The notes under the pieces are model-generated. The model searched no databases, was not told the origin of the DNA, and worked only from the letters and a program-made list of their open reading frames with translations. DNA of 64,000 nucleotides from assembly GCA_029263315.1 (NCBI GenBank), contig JAJCXR010000048.1, forward strand, positions 329,768 through 393,767, given 5' to 3'. Position 1 is the first letter of the stretch. Each line of letters opens with the position of its first letter. The stretch is from Acidobacteriota bacterium. GTDB lineage: Bacteria; Acidobacteriota; Thermoanaerobaculia; Multivoradales; J023. Shown piece by piece: positions 16,833-26,103 of this stretch. A program made the position numbers and the translations under genes.

Positions 16833-17678
16833 CTACGAGAAAGCCTGGCCGATCATCTGCAGACCCGTCTTCCCCAACACATAGATCAACCAAAGGGCGA
16901 CCACGGAAACGGTGGCCTTGGCCCCCGAGACACGGGCCACAATGCGATAGCCGATGGACAACAGGATCAATGTCCAGAACGAAAAGAGGTCCAGGCTAGT
17001 GAGAATGCTGCGCAGCGCCACGTGGGTATCTTCGGTCGCCAGAAATCCCAGGTTGGAGAGCAGGTAGCTGGAGCTCTGCACTTGCTCGGTGGTCACCCCT
17101 CCCTGGGCTAGCACAACGGGAATGCTGAGCACCACTGAGACCAGCCAGATAGGCGCATAGCCGTGGAGCAGCACCGACAGGCTCTGTCGGAAGCTCATGG
17201 TACTTCCCATCACCTTGAAGATGAGCCAGAAGATCAGGGCTAAACCGGGATACACCACAAACGGACCGGCGACCGCTGCCACCCAAGCGAAGCCGGCGCC
17301 GAATTTTTCCACCATACCGATCTGTTGCTCGATCTGAGCTTCTGACAGCGACTGCCCACTGGCCTCGATCTGCGCACGCACCACCTCCGGCCAATCGATC
17401 ATCGGCAGCACGACGGCACTGAGAGCAACACCTGTGATGACCGTCAAGATCAATGGCAAGACCCAAGAGGGTTTGGCTGCCAGATGCTCGAAGGTCTTCG
17501 AGGGGGAAAAAAGAACCCCGAGCACTTGGGACCAGGCGCTCGGATGTGGGCCGATCTGCTCTAGATCACCTGGCTGCGGATCACCTGGCTCCTGATCACC
17601 ATGCTGTGGATGGCTGGGCTTCGAATCTCTGGATTGCGTTGTATCTTGACGCGAGGCATCTCGAGGCTGTGATTCCAT
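16833..17678 (-). CDS. Yip1 family membrane protein
   Basis: This 281-residue protein has a polar, repeat-rich N-terminus (1-45; GDQEPGDPQPGDLEQ) and then a Yip1-domain membrane region. The start SAWSQVLGVLFSPSKTFEHLAAKPSWVLPLIL is typical: a short amphipathic stretch before the first helix. Four to five transmembrane helices follow, with the usual Gly/Pro-containing helices (LLHGYAPIWLVSVVLSIPVVLA). Bacterial Yip1 proteins have no defined activity but are often beside ABC efflux genes, as here with the MacA/MacB-like operon downstream on the same strand. TAGGAG lies 6 bases before the ATG. The N-terminal repeats come from a 15-bp tandem DNA repeat. Confidence 0.85.
   Translation of the reverse strand: MESQPRDASRQDTTQSRDSKPSHPQHGDQEPGDPQPGDLEQIGPHPSAWSQVLGVLFSPSKTFEHLAAKPSWVLPLILTVITGVALSAVVLPMIDWPEVVRAQIEASGQSLSEAQIEQQIGMVEKFGAGFAWVAAVAGPFVVYPGLALIFWLIFKVMGSTMSFRQSLSVLLHGYAPIWLVSVVLSIPVVLAQGGVTTEQVQSSSYLLSNLGFLATEDTHVALRSILTSLDLFSFWTLILLSIGYRIVARVSGAKATVSVVALWLIYVLGKTGLQMIGQAFS
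17564..17623. repeat. 15-bp tandem repeat inside the Yip1-family gene
   Basis: Units gatcacctggctgcg, gatcacctggctcct, gatcaccatgctgtg and gatggctgggcttcg are consecutive. Because 15 bp equals five codons, the array expands as a pentapeptide repeat (PGDxx type on the minus strand) without breaking the frame. It encodes a presumably disordered cytoplasmic tail. Confidence 0.8.
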
Positions 17679-17748
17679 GGATATCTCCTAAAGGTTGCCA
17701 CCAAACTACGCCTCGGCCCGCTGAATATTCGCCATCAGGCGGACCCGG

Positions 17749-20700
17749 TCAGATCTCCTGCGATTCGCCACCGTCGAGCTCCGAATAGTGCTCGCGAAAG
17801 CACGTTGGGCACAGACCGTGACTCAAGGTAATGTGCGAGTTTTGGGCCAAGAAGGTTTCGACCTCTTCCCAATAACCGCCGTCATCGCGGATGTCCTTGC
17901 AGATAGCGCAGATCGGCACCAAGGCGCCCAACGTTCGGATCTGGGAGGACTTCTCGTCCACCAGGCGATCGAGCCCCCGGCGATGACTCAGCAGGGCCAA
18001 GTGGGGCCGAATCCGGGCCAGCAGCTCGGCCTTGGCGATCGGCTTGCGGAGAAAATCATTGCCCCCTACGCTGAGCCCGGTGACCACGTCATCCGCTTGA
18101 ATCTTGGCGCTCAGAAAGATGATCGGTAGATTCGCCAGCTCGTGTTCTCGACGCAGCACTTGACAGACGTCGTAGCCCGAAACCTTGGGCATCATGATGT
18201 CGAGAAGGATCAGATCGTAGTCATTGTGTGCCGCCAGATCCAAAGCATCCGCGCCCCCAGCCGCCAACGTCACCTCATAGCCCTCGGCGCTCAGAAAGTT
18301 GGACAGCACTCGACGGTTGATTTCCTCGTCGTCCACCACCAAGATGCGGCCCGGTCCATCGGCCGGCGCAAGGCGTCGAGCGACGGTCCTGGGCGCCTCC
18401 CCGTCACCATCGGAAGAACCGTCAGAAAGCACCGCCGCTACCCTCGAGGCACGGGCCAACCACCTGGGGTCCGTCTCCGTCGAGGACGCCGCCTGCGACG
18501 CCAGAGGCAAAGTGAAGACAAACGTCGAGCCCTCCCCCGGCCGTGACCGGACGCTCAAGGTGCCGCCGTGCAGGGCCACCAGCTGGCGGCTGACCGCCAA
18601 TCCCAGACCGGTGCCCCCGAAACGCCGATCGACCCCGACCTCCCCCTGCTGGAAGGGCTCGAAAATACTCTCTTGCGACGCTTCCGGGATGCCCAGACCG
18701 CTGTCTCGAACCTCGACCCGCATCCATTGCGGTTCGCCCCCGTCCGTCGGCGACGGCGATTCCACCCTGGCCGAGATGGCGATCTTCCCCTGGGGCGTAT
18801 ACTTGATGGCGTTGCCGATGAGATTGTGCAGCACCTGCATCAGCCGATGCTCGTCCGCCAGCACCGGCGGCAGATCCGCCGCCACGTCATTGCACAGCTC
18901 CACCTCTGCTTCATCCACCAGTGGACGGCTCAGGGAGAGCACCATCTGCACCATGCCTTGCAAATCCAACGGCCGCGGTTGAATCTTCAGCTCACGATGC
19001 TCGAGCTTGGCGAAATCCAATAGGTCGTCCACCAGGAACCCGAGACGTCGGCCGCTGGCCAGCAACAGACCGAGATCGGACCGTGCCCGAGGGGACAAGC
19101 GCCCCGCCGCGCCGTCCAACAAGGACTCCGCCAGTCCGGTGATCCCTTGCAACGGCGTCCGCAGCTCGTGCGATGTATTGGCCAAAAACTGATCCTTGAG
19201 TCGATCCGCTTGCCGCAGACGCGCGTTGATGGCCTGCTCGCGGGCCAGCCGCCGACCTTGCCAACGTCGGAGCAGCTCCGCCGAGGCTAAGATACACACC
19301 AGGTACACGGCATAGGCCCAGCCGCTGCGCCAAGGGGGCGGCACAACGTGGATGGCCAAAGATCGCACCGGATCGCTCCAAGCGCCATCCCGGGTGCTGG
19401 CCCGGGCTTCGAAGACGTAGACCCCCGGGTCCAGATTGGTGTACCTGGCCTGACGATGCCGGGCATCGGTGGTGATCCAATCGTCGTCATAGCCCCGCAA
19501 GCGGTAGGCATAACGATTGCGCGCCGGATTGGCGAAGTGTAGGGCCGCCAGCTCCAAGGAGAAAGTCGGTTGACGGTGGGTCAGAGTGAGCTCCGAGGTG
19601 GCGAGAATCGACTGCTCGAGGGGCGATGCCCCATCCTCGGACGCTAGGGGGGCCGGCACCCCGGCCAAGGACAGGCCGGTCAAGGCCACCGTCGGCACAT
19701 GGGGATCGTCCCTCAGCTGCGCCGGCACAAAGGAGGTCAAGCCGCCGGGGCCGCCGATCACCAGGGCCCCGGAACGCCGACGGAGAGCCGTGCCGATAAA
19801 CGACACGTCCCCGTGCAAACCATCCCCCCGGTCGTAGTTGCGAAAGGTCTCTGTCCGTGGATCGAAGCGGCTGAGCCCAGCGTTGGTGGCCAGCCAGAGA
19901 TGCCCGTCGTCGGCTTCGAGGATCCCCACCACCTTGTCGCTGGGCAAGCCGTCTTTTTCATGGAAGAGACGCCACTCGCCGGTTGTCGGCCGCCACCGAT
20001 TCAGACCGCCGCCGTAGCTACCCAACCATACGTCGCCCTGACCGTCGACGTGCAGGGCCGTGAAGTTCAGCAACTGTCCTTGGGGGGCATCGACCTCATG
20101 GATCTCTGCCGCCGCATCGCGCCGCAGGTCGAGCCGGAAGAAGCCGTCCTCCGTCGCCACCCAGAGGCCCGGCGACACCGTCCCACCGCTACCGCCAAGG
20201 GGCGCCGCAGGTGGCTCGGCGGCTTCCGCCAAGGCATAGACGCGATTGGCGGCATGGCGCCTCGGCCCCGCACCGAGCATTTCGAACCGCTCGACGGAAC
20301 CGTCCTCGATGCCGTGACGGAACAAACCGCCCCCGGTGCCGACCCACAGCCCATCCCCGCGGGCGAGCAGGCAAGTCACGCCGCGTAAGTTTGGCAAGCG
20401 CTGCGCCGTGCCCCCGGGCTCCCCCCCCGGCAATCGCCAGAGCCCGTCGTCGGAACCCACCCAAAGATCGCCGTCGGTCGATGGCTGCAAGGCCCGGATC
20501 ATCCCCGTCGGACGCTCGGGGACCGCCCCCTGTGCTTCCTCGGAGGATGGCGCCGGCCAAGTGTAGATGGGTCGGTCCCCCCCATAGACCGCCAGCGCGC
20601 CTCCCTGCATGCCCACCCAGAGTCGCCCTGCGGCATCTTCGGTCAACGCCGACACCGCCACCCCGGGCACCCTGGAGGCTCGGCCGATGGCTCCCTGGGG

Positions 20701-21858
20701 CCAGACCTCGAACTGAGCACGCTGCCGTACCCAGCGGTTGAGGCCATTCTCCGTCGCCAGCCACAGGACGCCGGAACGATCCTCCAGAACATCCCACACC
20801 CGGTTCGACGCCAGCGTCCAAGGATCTCCTGAACGGTGCTCGAAGTGCTCGGCCAGACCGGTCTCAGGCCGGTAACGGATCACCCCGCGCGATTCCAGGG
20901 CCAACCACAGATCGCCTTGGGCATCTTGGCGCACCAGCTGGATGCCCCGGCCGTCCCCCTCCAAACCCGGTGCCGGGTCGAGGCGCAGAAAGTCGTCGCT
21001 GGCGGCTCGATAGCGATTGAGCATGCCGTCCCAGGTCGCCACCCACAAGGTGCCGGCGGCATCCACGAAGACCGTTCCGGTGGCGTCGGACGAGGGACTG
21101 TGGGGATCCTCCCCATGGTGGCGATAGTGGGTGAATCCCACCTGCCCTGGATCGTGACGGGACAATCCCGCACCGTCACCGATCCACAACACCCCTTGGC
21201 GATCCACCGTCAAAGCGTAAACCGAATCGTCGCCCAAGCTGCCGCTGACTTGCGGCTGGTGTCGGTACCGCTGAGCCTTGCCGCTGGCCGGGTGCAATCG
21301 GCTCAAGCCGTTCGAGGAGGCGACCCAGAGGTAGCCCTCGTGATCCTCCGCCATCGACCAAATGATACCCGGCAGGAGGGTCTCGGGATCGTCGGGATCG
21401 GCGACGTAACGCCGGAAGCGCTCTTCCCCCGGCAACCAGAGATTGAGTCCGTTGCGCCGGGTGCCGAACCACAGTCGTCCTTGACCATCCTCCGTCACCG
21501 CGGTCACTTGGCTTTCCGACAGGCTGTGGGGATCGTCGGGATCGTGTTTGAAGGCGCGAAACTCGAGACCGTCGTAGCGCTGCAAATAGCTCTCGGTGGC
21601 CAGCCAGAGAAAACCGTAGGCATCCTGGTGGAGGGCCCGTACCGTGCTGTGGCCCAAACCGTCTTCGACCCCTAGCCGTTCCAAATGTGGCAGGTCGGAC
21701 CGAGGCAACGGCTCGGCCCCCATCGGTGCAGCGGCGCTGACCCACAGCACGAAGAGGCACAGGACACCCCCACGCACCGTGCTGTGAAGCACCCCGAGAC
21801 GCATGCAACGGCGCCACTCAACCCAGCATTTTACTCCGCGGAGGAACTTGGAAGTCAT
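17749..21858 (-). CDS. Hybrid two-component sensor kinase with propeller sensor and C-terminal Cys-rich module
   Basis: This 1369-residue one-protein phosphorelay resembles the HTCS regulators of polysaccharide utilisation. Order: signal peptide (about 30-48), two-component-regulator propeller repeats (SxVxAxxxDxxGxLWxGT, about 55-720), a Y_Y_Y domain (about 770-840), one transmembrane helix, HisKA with SHELRTPL (H897), HATPase_c (NAIKYTPQG, DSGLGIP, GGTGLGLAVS) and a receiver domain with ILLD (D1220). A C-terminal module follows with CAIC (1317, 1320) and CPTC (1350, 1353) in the phrase KDIRDDGGYWEEVE...SHGLCPTC. No DNA-binding domain follows, so output is probably phosphotransfer or protein contact. 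The ligand is unknown and no glycan genes lie beside it. Confidence 0.93.
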   Translation of the reverse strand: MTSKFLRGVKCWVEWRRCMRLGVLHSTVRGGVLCLFVLWVSAAAPMGAEPLPRSDLPHLERLGVEDGLGHSTVRALHQDAYGFLWLATESYLQRYDGLEFRAFKHDPDDPHSLSESQVTAVTEDGQGRLWFGTRRNGLNLWLPGEERFRRYVADPDDPETLLPGIIWSMAEDHEGYLWVASSNGLSRLHPASGKAQRYRHQPQVSGSLGDDSVYALTVDRQGVLWIGDGAGLSRHDPGQVGFTHYRHHGEDPHSPSSDATGTVFVDAAGTLWVATWDGMLNRYRAASDDFLRLDPAPGLEGDGRGIQLVRQDAQGDLWLALESRGVIRYRPETGLAEHFEHRSGDPWTLASNRVWDVLEDRSGVLWLATENGLNRWVRQRAQFEVWPQGAIGRASRVPGVAVSALTEDAAGRLWVGMQGGALAVYGGDRPIYTWPAPSSEEAQGAVPERPTGMIRALQPSTDGDLWVGSDDGLWRLPGGEPGGTAQRLPNLRGVTCLLARGDGLWVGTGGGLFRHGIEDGSVERFEMLGAGPRRHAANRVYALAEAAEPPAAPLGGSGGTVSPGLWVATEDGFFRLDLRRDAAAEIHEVDAPQGQLLNFTALHVDGQGDVWLGSYGGGLNRWRPTTGEWRLFHEKDGLPSDKVVGILEADDGHLWLATNAGLSRFDPRTETFRNYDRGDGLHGDVSFIGTALRRRSGALVIGGPGGLTSFVPAQLRDDPHVPTVALTGLSLAGVPAPLASEDGASPLEQSILATSELTLTHRQPTFSLELAALHFANPARNRYAYRLRGYDDDWITTDARHRQARYTNLDPGVYVFEARASTRDGAWSDPVRSLAIHVVPPPWRSGWAYAVYLVCILASAELLRRWQGRRLAREQAINARLRQADRLKDQFLANTSHELRTPLQGITGLAESLLDGAAGRLSPRARSDLGLLLASGRRLGFLVDDLLDFAKLEHRELKIQPRPLDLQGMVQMVLSLSRPLVDEAEVELCNDVAADLPPVLADEHRLMQVLHNLIGNAIKYTPQGKIAISARVESPSPTDGGEPQWMRVEVRDSGLGIPEASQESIFEPFQQGEVGVDRRFGGTGLGLAVSRQLVALHGGTLSVRSRPGEGSTFVFTLPLASQAASSTETDPRWLARASRVAAVLSDGSSDGDGEAPRTVARRLAPADGPGRILVVDDEEINRRVLSNFLSAEGYEVTLAAGGADALDLAAHNDYDLILLDIMMPKVSGYDVCQVLRREHELANLPIIFLSAKIQADDVVTGLSVGGNDFLRKPIAKAELLARIRPHLALLSHRRGLDRLVDEKSSQIRTLGALVPICAICKDIRDDGGYWEEVETFLAQNSHITLSHGLCPTCFREHYSELDGGESQEI

Positions 21859-22000
21859 GCGTGGGCTCAGGGAGAAAGGAGGGTGACCGGGGATGCAAAA
21901 TCTGAAATGACCGCGCTACCTTCGATTCTACTAAAAAAGCCGTCGACTCCCCCAGGAAGTCGACGGCTCCGAGCAAAGGACCGAGACGCGGGACGAACCT

Positions 22001-23317
22001 TCAGACCAAGGCGAGCCTCGGCGCCGCATCCCTGCGGGCCTGCTGACGGTCGACCGCCGGACGCAGGGTGCGCATCGGCCGGGTCAAGGTGTCGAGGGCG
22101 ATGCCTTGCCGCAGGGCGAGCAGGATACCCGCCGCCTCGGCATAGCTCTGGACCTCGATGACGTCGTCGAAACCCATCTTGTCGGCGGTGACATCGAGCA
22201 CCGTGCCGTTGTCGCGCACCGCGATGATCGGCACCCCTGCTCGGTTGGCGTAGAGCGTCGGAATGCCCCCCAGGCAAGTGGACGGCGCCACCACCGCCAA
22301 CAGGTTGTTGACATTGATGATGTCGGTGATGCCGGGGCCAGCCTGCAAGCGCGGCGCCTGTGCCAGACCGATGAGCACACAGCATAGGCCACTCTGCGAC
22401 ACCATCTCGCCGGCCCCCCGGGCGTCCACCACTTGGTCGACCAAGGCCAGCTCCTTGAGATTGATCATCGGAGCGTGGGCCGAGGGCATCTGAAAGCGAT
22501 TCACCACCATGTGCGACATGATCGCTTCGACCCCGCCCATGGGGTTCGGGAACTCACCCTCGAAATGCTTCACGTACTCGTCGTGCGGCAAGTCCTGGAT
22601 ATTGGTCGTGATGCCGATGGCCTGGGCCCCGCGATCGATCAGCTTCTGTGTCGCCTTGTAGATCTCTTCGGGCCGATCCACGGTGCCGACGTAAGCCCCC
22701 GAGTCATTGAGCACACAACGGCTGCCGATGGCTTCGTCGGTGACCACACAATCCACCATGTCGACACCGTAGACGGCGCGGGCCGTGTTGACCACGTTGT
22801 AGACCACCTCGAGATTCTCGGGGGTTGTCTTTTCGATGATCAGACCTACACGGTTGGCCCGCGGGATGTGCAAATCCACCTTGCCCTTGCAGAAGTGATC
22901 GATGCACAGCCCCTCCGTGTACAGCGTATTGCGCTCCAAGCTGACGAAGTTCGAAGCATTGACCGCATTGGGGTTGGTGATCACGTAATCCACCGCCGCC
23001 GACAACAGACGAGTGGCGGGGGCAGCGTCCCCGGCATAACCACCCACCTCACAACCGACGCCGGTGGGGATGATATTCACCACCGCCGCCTTGCCGGGGT
23101 AGAGCGGACGCTCGGCGCCCTCCCCGGAGTCTGCTTCGAGGTCGATGTCCGAATCGTCGGTGAAGATCGTCGCTTCGACCACCACCTCGTTGTCGGTCAC
23201 CTGTGCGATGTACCAACGCAAGGCACGATGTCCAAGCTTCTCCTCCACCAGGCGTCCGAGGGACTGGGCCTCGCCCTTGCTGAATCGGAACTGTCGATTC
23301 TCAATCATTGTCGTCAT
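22001..23317 (-). CDS. DUF3326 family protein of unknown function
   Basis: This 438-residue soluble protein matches the conserved DUF3326 family known from cyanobacteria, plants and scattered bacteria. Diagnostic stretches are PGKAAVVNIIPTGVGCEVGG followed by YAGDAAPATRLLSAAVDYVITNPNAVNAS, and LGGIPTLYANRAGVPIIAVRDN with a NNLLAVVAPSTCLGG segment. Conserved Cys, Asp and Asn positions suggest an enzyme, but no reaction is established. A second in-frame ATG nine bases downstream (23308) has slightly better spacing from the AAAGGA site and could be the real start. The gene stands alone between a sensor kinase and a divergent S9 peptidase. Confidence 0.88.
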   Translation of the reverse strand: MTTMIENRQFRFSKGEAQSLGRLVEEKLGHRALRWYIAQVTDNEVVVEATIFTDDSDIDLEADSGEGAERPLYPGKAAVVNIIPTGVGCEVGGYAGDAAPATRLLSAAVDYVITNPNAVNASNFVSLERNTLYTEGLCIDHFCKGKVDLHIPRANRVGLIIEKTTPENLEVVYNVVNTARAVYGVDMVDCVVTDEAIGSRCVLNDSGAYVGTVDRPEEIYKATQKLIDRGAQAIGITTNIQDLPHDEYVKHFEGEFPNPMGGVEAIMSHMVVNRFQMPSAHAPMINLKELALVDQVVDARGAGEMVSQSGLCCVLIGLAQAPRLQAGPGITDIINVNNLLAVVAPSTCLGGIPTLYANRAGVPIIAVRDNGTVLDVTADKMGFDDVIEVQSYAEAAGILLALRQGIALDTLTRPMRTLRPAVDRQQARRDAAPRLALV

Positions 23318-23859
23318 CCTTTGTCTTGCGCGACCACGGCCTGCCCTGCACTTTCTGCGACAATGGGCAAGGTTCCGGGTCTAACGAATGATAGGGCCCG
23401 ACCATCTCGTCGGACGAAGCGAAGTAACCGTCGCGGTGGCTCGGTGGTGGCTTCGGGGTAGCAACACCCCTAAGACACCGCGGTAAATCCCAGTCCTAAC
23501 CGGCATGATGGCTCTACAAATGCGTGATGAGCATAAATGCGTGACGAGCAGCCTGGGAAAGGGTCGGAGCCAGGTCTCGTCGACTGTCACCCCCGGCCAG
23601 GGAGCCGACGCCACGTTCCTGGAAGCCCGCTTGCGCGATGGTGCCTCGGTTCCTGGGCAATTGTCAAGTCGCGCCCCCGCTGAATCCGCCATCGAACCGC
23701 GCGGCGATTTTTTACCTCCTACCGATTCCTCGGCGCCACTTGGCCGCCCTCCGGTGCCATAATCAGCCCTTGTTCTTCACTTAGGCGTGACCTCTCCTCC
23801 AGCGTCCGCCAACCCTTCGGCAGCTCGACACCTCCAACTTGACGACCCCGAAAGCCCCC
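23318..23859. other. Intergenic region upstream of the S9 peptidase
   Basis: About 540 bases between two divergent genes with no credible gene. It contains two direct copies of a 17-bp unit (aaatgcgtgatgagcat and aaatgcgtgacgagcag, 23518-23551). Promoters for both neighbours are expected but I could not assign them confidently. The short open frames here lack ribosome-binding sites and family similarity. Confidence 0.5.
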
Positions 23860-25956
23860 ATGAGACGACTTCAGCCAGCCGCACCAAAAGCCATTTTCGT
23901 TTGCCTCCTCCTGACAGCCCTCGCTGGCACCCCAGCGAGTCATGGTCAGGCAACGCATCCCTTGTCCGATCTCGACATTTTCGAGCTCGAGTACGCCTCC
24001 GACCCTCAAATCTCTCCCGATGGCAAGCACATCGTCTATTCCCGTAACAGCATGAGCCTGATGCGGGATCGTCGCCTCTCCAGCCTTTGGCTCGTCGACC
24101 GCGACGGCAACAACCACCGTAAGCTGCTCTCCGGTGAAGGACAGCAGAGCGCCGCCCGGTGGTCCCCCAGTGGCGATCGCCTGGCCTATGTCGCCAGCGC
24201 TGGCGATGAAGGCAGCGAGATCCACGTCCTATGGCTGGCCAGCGGCCAAAGCGCCCGTCTCACCCAACTGCCTAAGAGTCCCCGCGGCATCCGGTGGTCC
24301 CCCGATGGCCGCTGGCTCGCCTTCTCCATGCTGGTGACTGAAAAGCCGCCGGAGCTCGCCAAGGGACCGAAAAAGCCGGAAGGCGCCGACTGGGCACCGC
24401 CCCCGCGGGTGACCACCCGGCTGCGTCATGAGGCCGACGGCCAAGGCTTCCTCGAGCCCGGCTACCATCACCTCTTTGTTTTACCCGCCGACGGCGGTAC
24501 GGCCCGGCAGGTCACCACTGGCTCGTTCCATCATCGCAGCGCCCCCACGTGGTCAGCGGACGGTCAGCAGCTGCTGTTCTCCGCCAACCGCAACGCCGAC
24601 TGGGAGCACACATTTGTCAATTCGGAGATCTACCGCCTCGACCTGGCCGACGGCAACATCGTCGCCCTCACCGACCGCAATGGGCCGGATCACAGCCCCG
24701 TCGTCTCCCCCGATGGCGAGTGGGTCGCTTATCTGGGCTTCGATGACCGGGTGCAGACCTACCAAGTCACCGACCTCTATCTCATGCGTCTCGATGGCAG
24801 CCAAGCACGACGTCTCACCGCCACCCTCGACCGCAGCGTCGGGGACCCGCAGTGGGCCGCCGACGGAAAAAGCCTGCTGCTGAGCTATGACGACCACGGC
24901 AACAGCAAGATCGCCCGCCTGCGGCTGAACGGCCAGAGCGAAGTCCTGGTCAACGACTTGGGAGGCACCGCCCTCGGGCGTCCTTACGGCAGTGGATCGT
25001 TCTCCGTCTCCAACGCCGGTGACATCTCCTACGTCTCGACGCGCCCAGAATTTCCAGCGGAGGTGACCCTGTGGCGCACCGGCCAGCAACCGCAGCGCCT
25101 CACCGACCTCAACGGCGACCTCTTGCCGTATCGTGACCTGGCGACGGTGGAGGAGATCTGGTTCGAATCCTCCTACGATCAACGGCAAATTCAGGGCTGG
25201 ATTCTCCAACCACCCGGTTTCGATCCAGAAGAAAAATACCCACTCCTGTTGGAGATCCACGGCGGCCCCATCGCCAACTACGGTGATCGCTTTTCCGCCG
25301 AGATGCAGCTCTACGCTGCGGCCGGCTACGTCGTGCTCTACATCAATCCCCGGGGCAGCACCGGCTACGGTGAGGCCTTCGGCAATCTGTTGCACCACGA
25401 CTACCCGGGCCACGACTACGATGATCTGATCTCAGGGGTCGATGCCGTCCTGGCCAAGGGGTATGTCGATGCCGAGCAACTCTACGTCACCGGCGGTAGC
25501 GCCGGCGGCATCATGACCGCCTGGATCGTCGGCAAGACTCAGCGCTTCCGTGCCGCTGCGGTGGTCAAGCCAGTGATCAACTGGTACAGCAAGGTCCTGG
25601 TGGCCGACAACTACTTTTACTACCACGACTACCGCTTTCCAGGCTCACCCTGGGACAACCCGGAAACCTACCTGCGCTACTCTCCCATCTCCTTGGTCGG
25701 TCACATCGAAACCCCCACCTTGGTGATGGTCGGCAGCGAAGATCTGCGCACGCCGCTCTCCGAATCGAAGCAGCTCTACCACGCCCTCAAGCTGCGTCGC
25801 ATCGAGACCGCCCTGGTGGAGATCCCCGGTGCCTCCCACAACATCGCCGCCCGTCCCAGCCAGTTGATCGCCAAGGTGGCCCATGTCTTGGCATGGTTCG
25901 AGAAACACAGCGGTAAGGACGATGATGAAGAAACAACAGGCGGGGATACGGATTAG
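23860..25956 (+). CDS. Secreted S9 family prolyl oligopeptidase-like peptidase
   Basis: This ~698-residue exported serine peptidase has a signal peptide (IFVCLLLTALAGTPASHG), then a WD40/TolB-like beta-propeller with PDGKxIVYSR and SPDGRWLAFS repeats. The C-terminal alpha/beta-hydrolase domain has nucleophile Ser in VTGGSAGG, oxyanion region HGGPIANYGDRFS, catalytic Asp in GSEDLRTP and His in GASHNI. It resembles acylaminoacyl/dipeptidyl peptidases that act on short peptides. I prefer the ATG at 23860, which opens directly into the signal peptide; a TTG at 23839 would add seven residues. The AbgT transporter downstream on the same strand may import released products. Confidence 0.93.
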   Translation: MRRLQPAAPKAIFVCLLLTALAGTPASHGQATHPLSDLDIFELEYASDPQISPDGKHIVYSRNSMSLMRDRRLSSLWLVDRDGNNHRKLLSGEGQQSAARWSPSGDRLAYVASAGDEGSEIHVLWLASGQSARLTQLPKSPRGIRWSPDGRWLAFSMLVTEKPPELAKGPKKPEGADWAPPPRVTTRLRHEADGQGFLEPGYHHLFVLPADGGTARQVTTGSFHHRSAPTWSADGQQLLFSANRNADWEHTFVNSEIYRLDLADGNIVALTDRNGPDHSPVVSPDGEWVAYLGFDDRVQTYQVTDLYLMRLDGSQARRLTATLDRSVGDPQWAADGKSLLLSYDDHGNSKIARLRLNGQSEVLVNDLGGTALGRPYGSGSFSVSNAGDISYVSTRPEFPAEVTLWRTGQQPQRLTDLNGDLLPYRDLATVEEIWFESSYDQRQIQGWILQPPGFDPEEKYPLLLEIHGGPIANYGDRFSAEMQLYAAAGYVVLYINPRGSTGYGEAFGNLLHHDYPGHDYDDLISGVDAVLAKGYVDAEQLYVTGGSAGGIMTAWIVGKTQRFRAAAVVKPVINWYSKVLVADNYFYYHDYRFPGSPWDNPETYLRYSPISLVGHIETPTLVMVGSEDLRTPLSESKQLYHALKLRRIETALVEIPGASHNIAARPSQLIAKVAHVLAWFEKHSGKDDDEETTGGDTD

Positions 25957-25970
25957 ATGACCGTCCTGCA

Positions 25971-25983
25971 GGTGCCTGGCACC
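25971..25983. repeat. 13-bp palindrome GGTGCC-T-GGCACC
   Basis: This perfect short inverted repeat sits just after the S9 peptidase stop codon. Palindromes of this type are familiar as REP-like elements in genomes that carry RAYT transposases, and one RAYT gene is present at 11246-12193. It could equally be an operator for the downstream AbgT transporter gene. Confidence 0.4.
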
Positions 25984-26103
25984 GTACCGCGGGCCATACG
26001 CCCCACCAAATCCACCGATTTGGCCTCCCCGATTGACCCGCTGGCCACCACCATGCTAATGTCCGCAAATTACTGACCACATAGAGTTTAGCGAGGGCAC
26101 TCC

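Noticed and set aside
15678..17111. 477-codon plus-strand frame across the MacA-like and Yip1-family genes
   Set aside because: Spans two real minus-strand genes and an intergenic tandem repeat; no recognisable protein features.
22433..23461. 342-codon antisense frame over the DUF3326 gene
   Set aside because: DUF3326 on the other strand is clear; this frame is His/Asp-rich noise.
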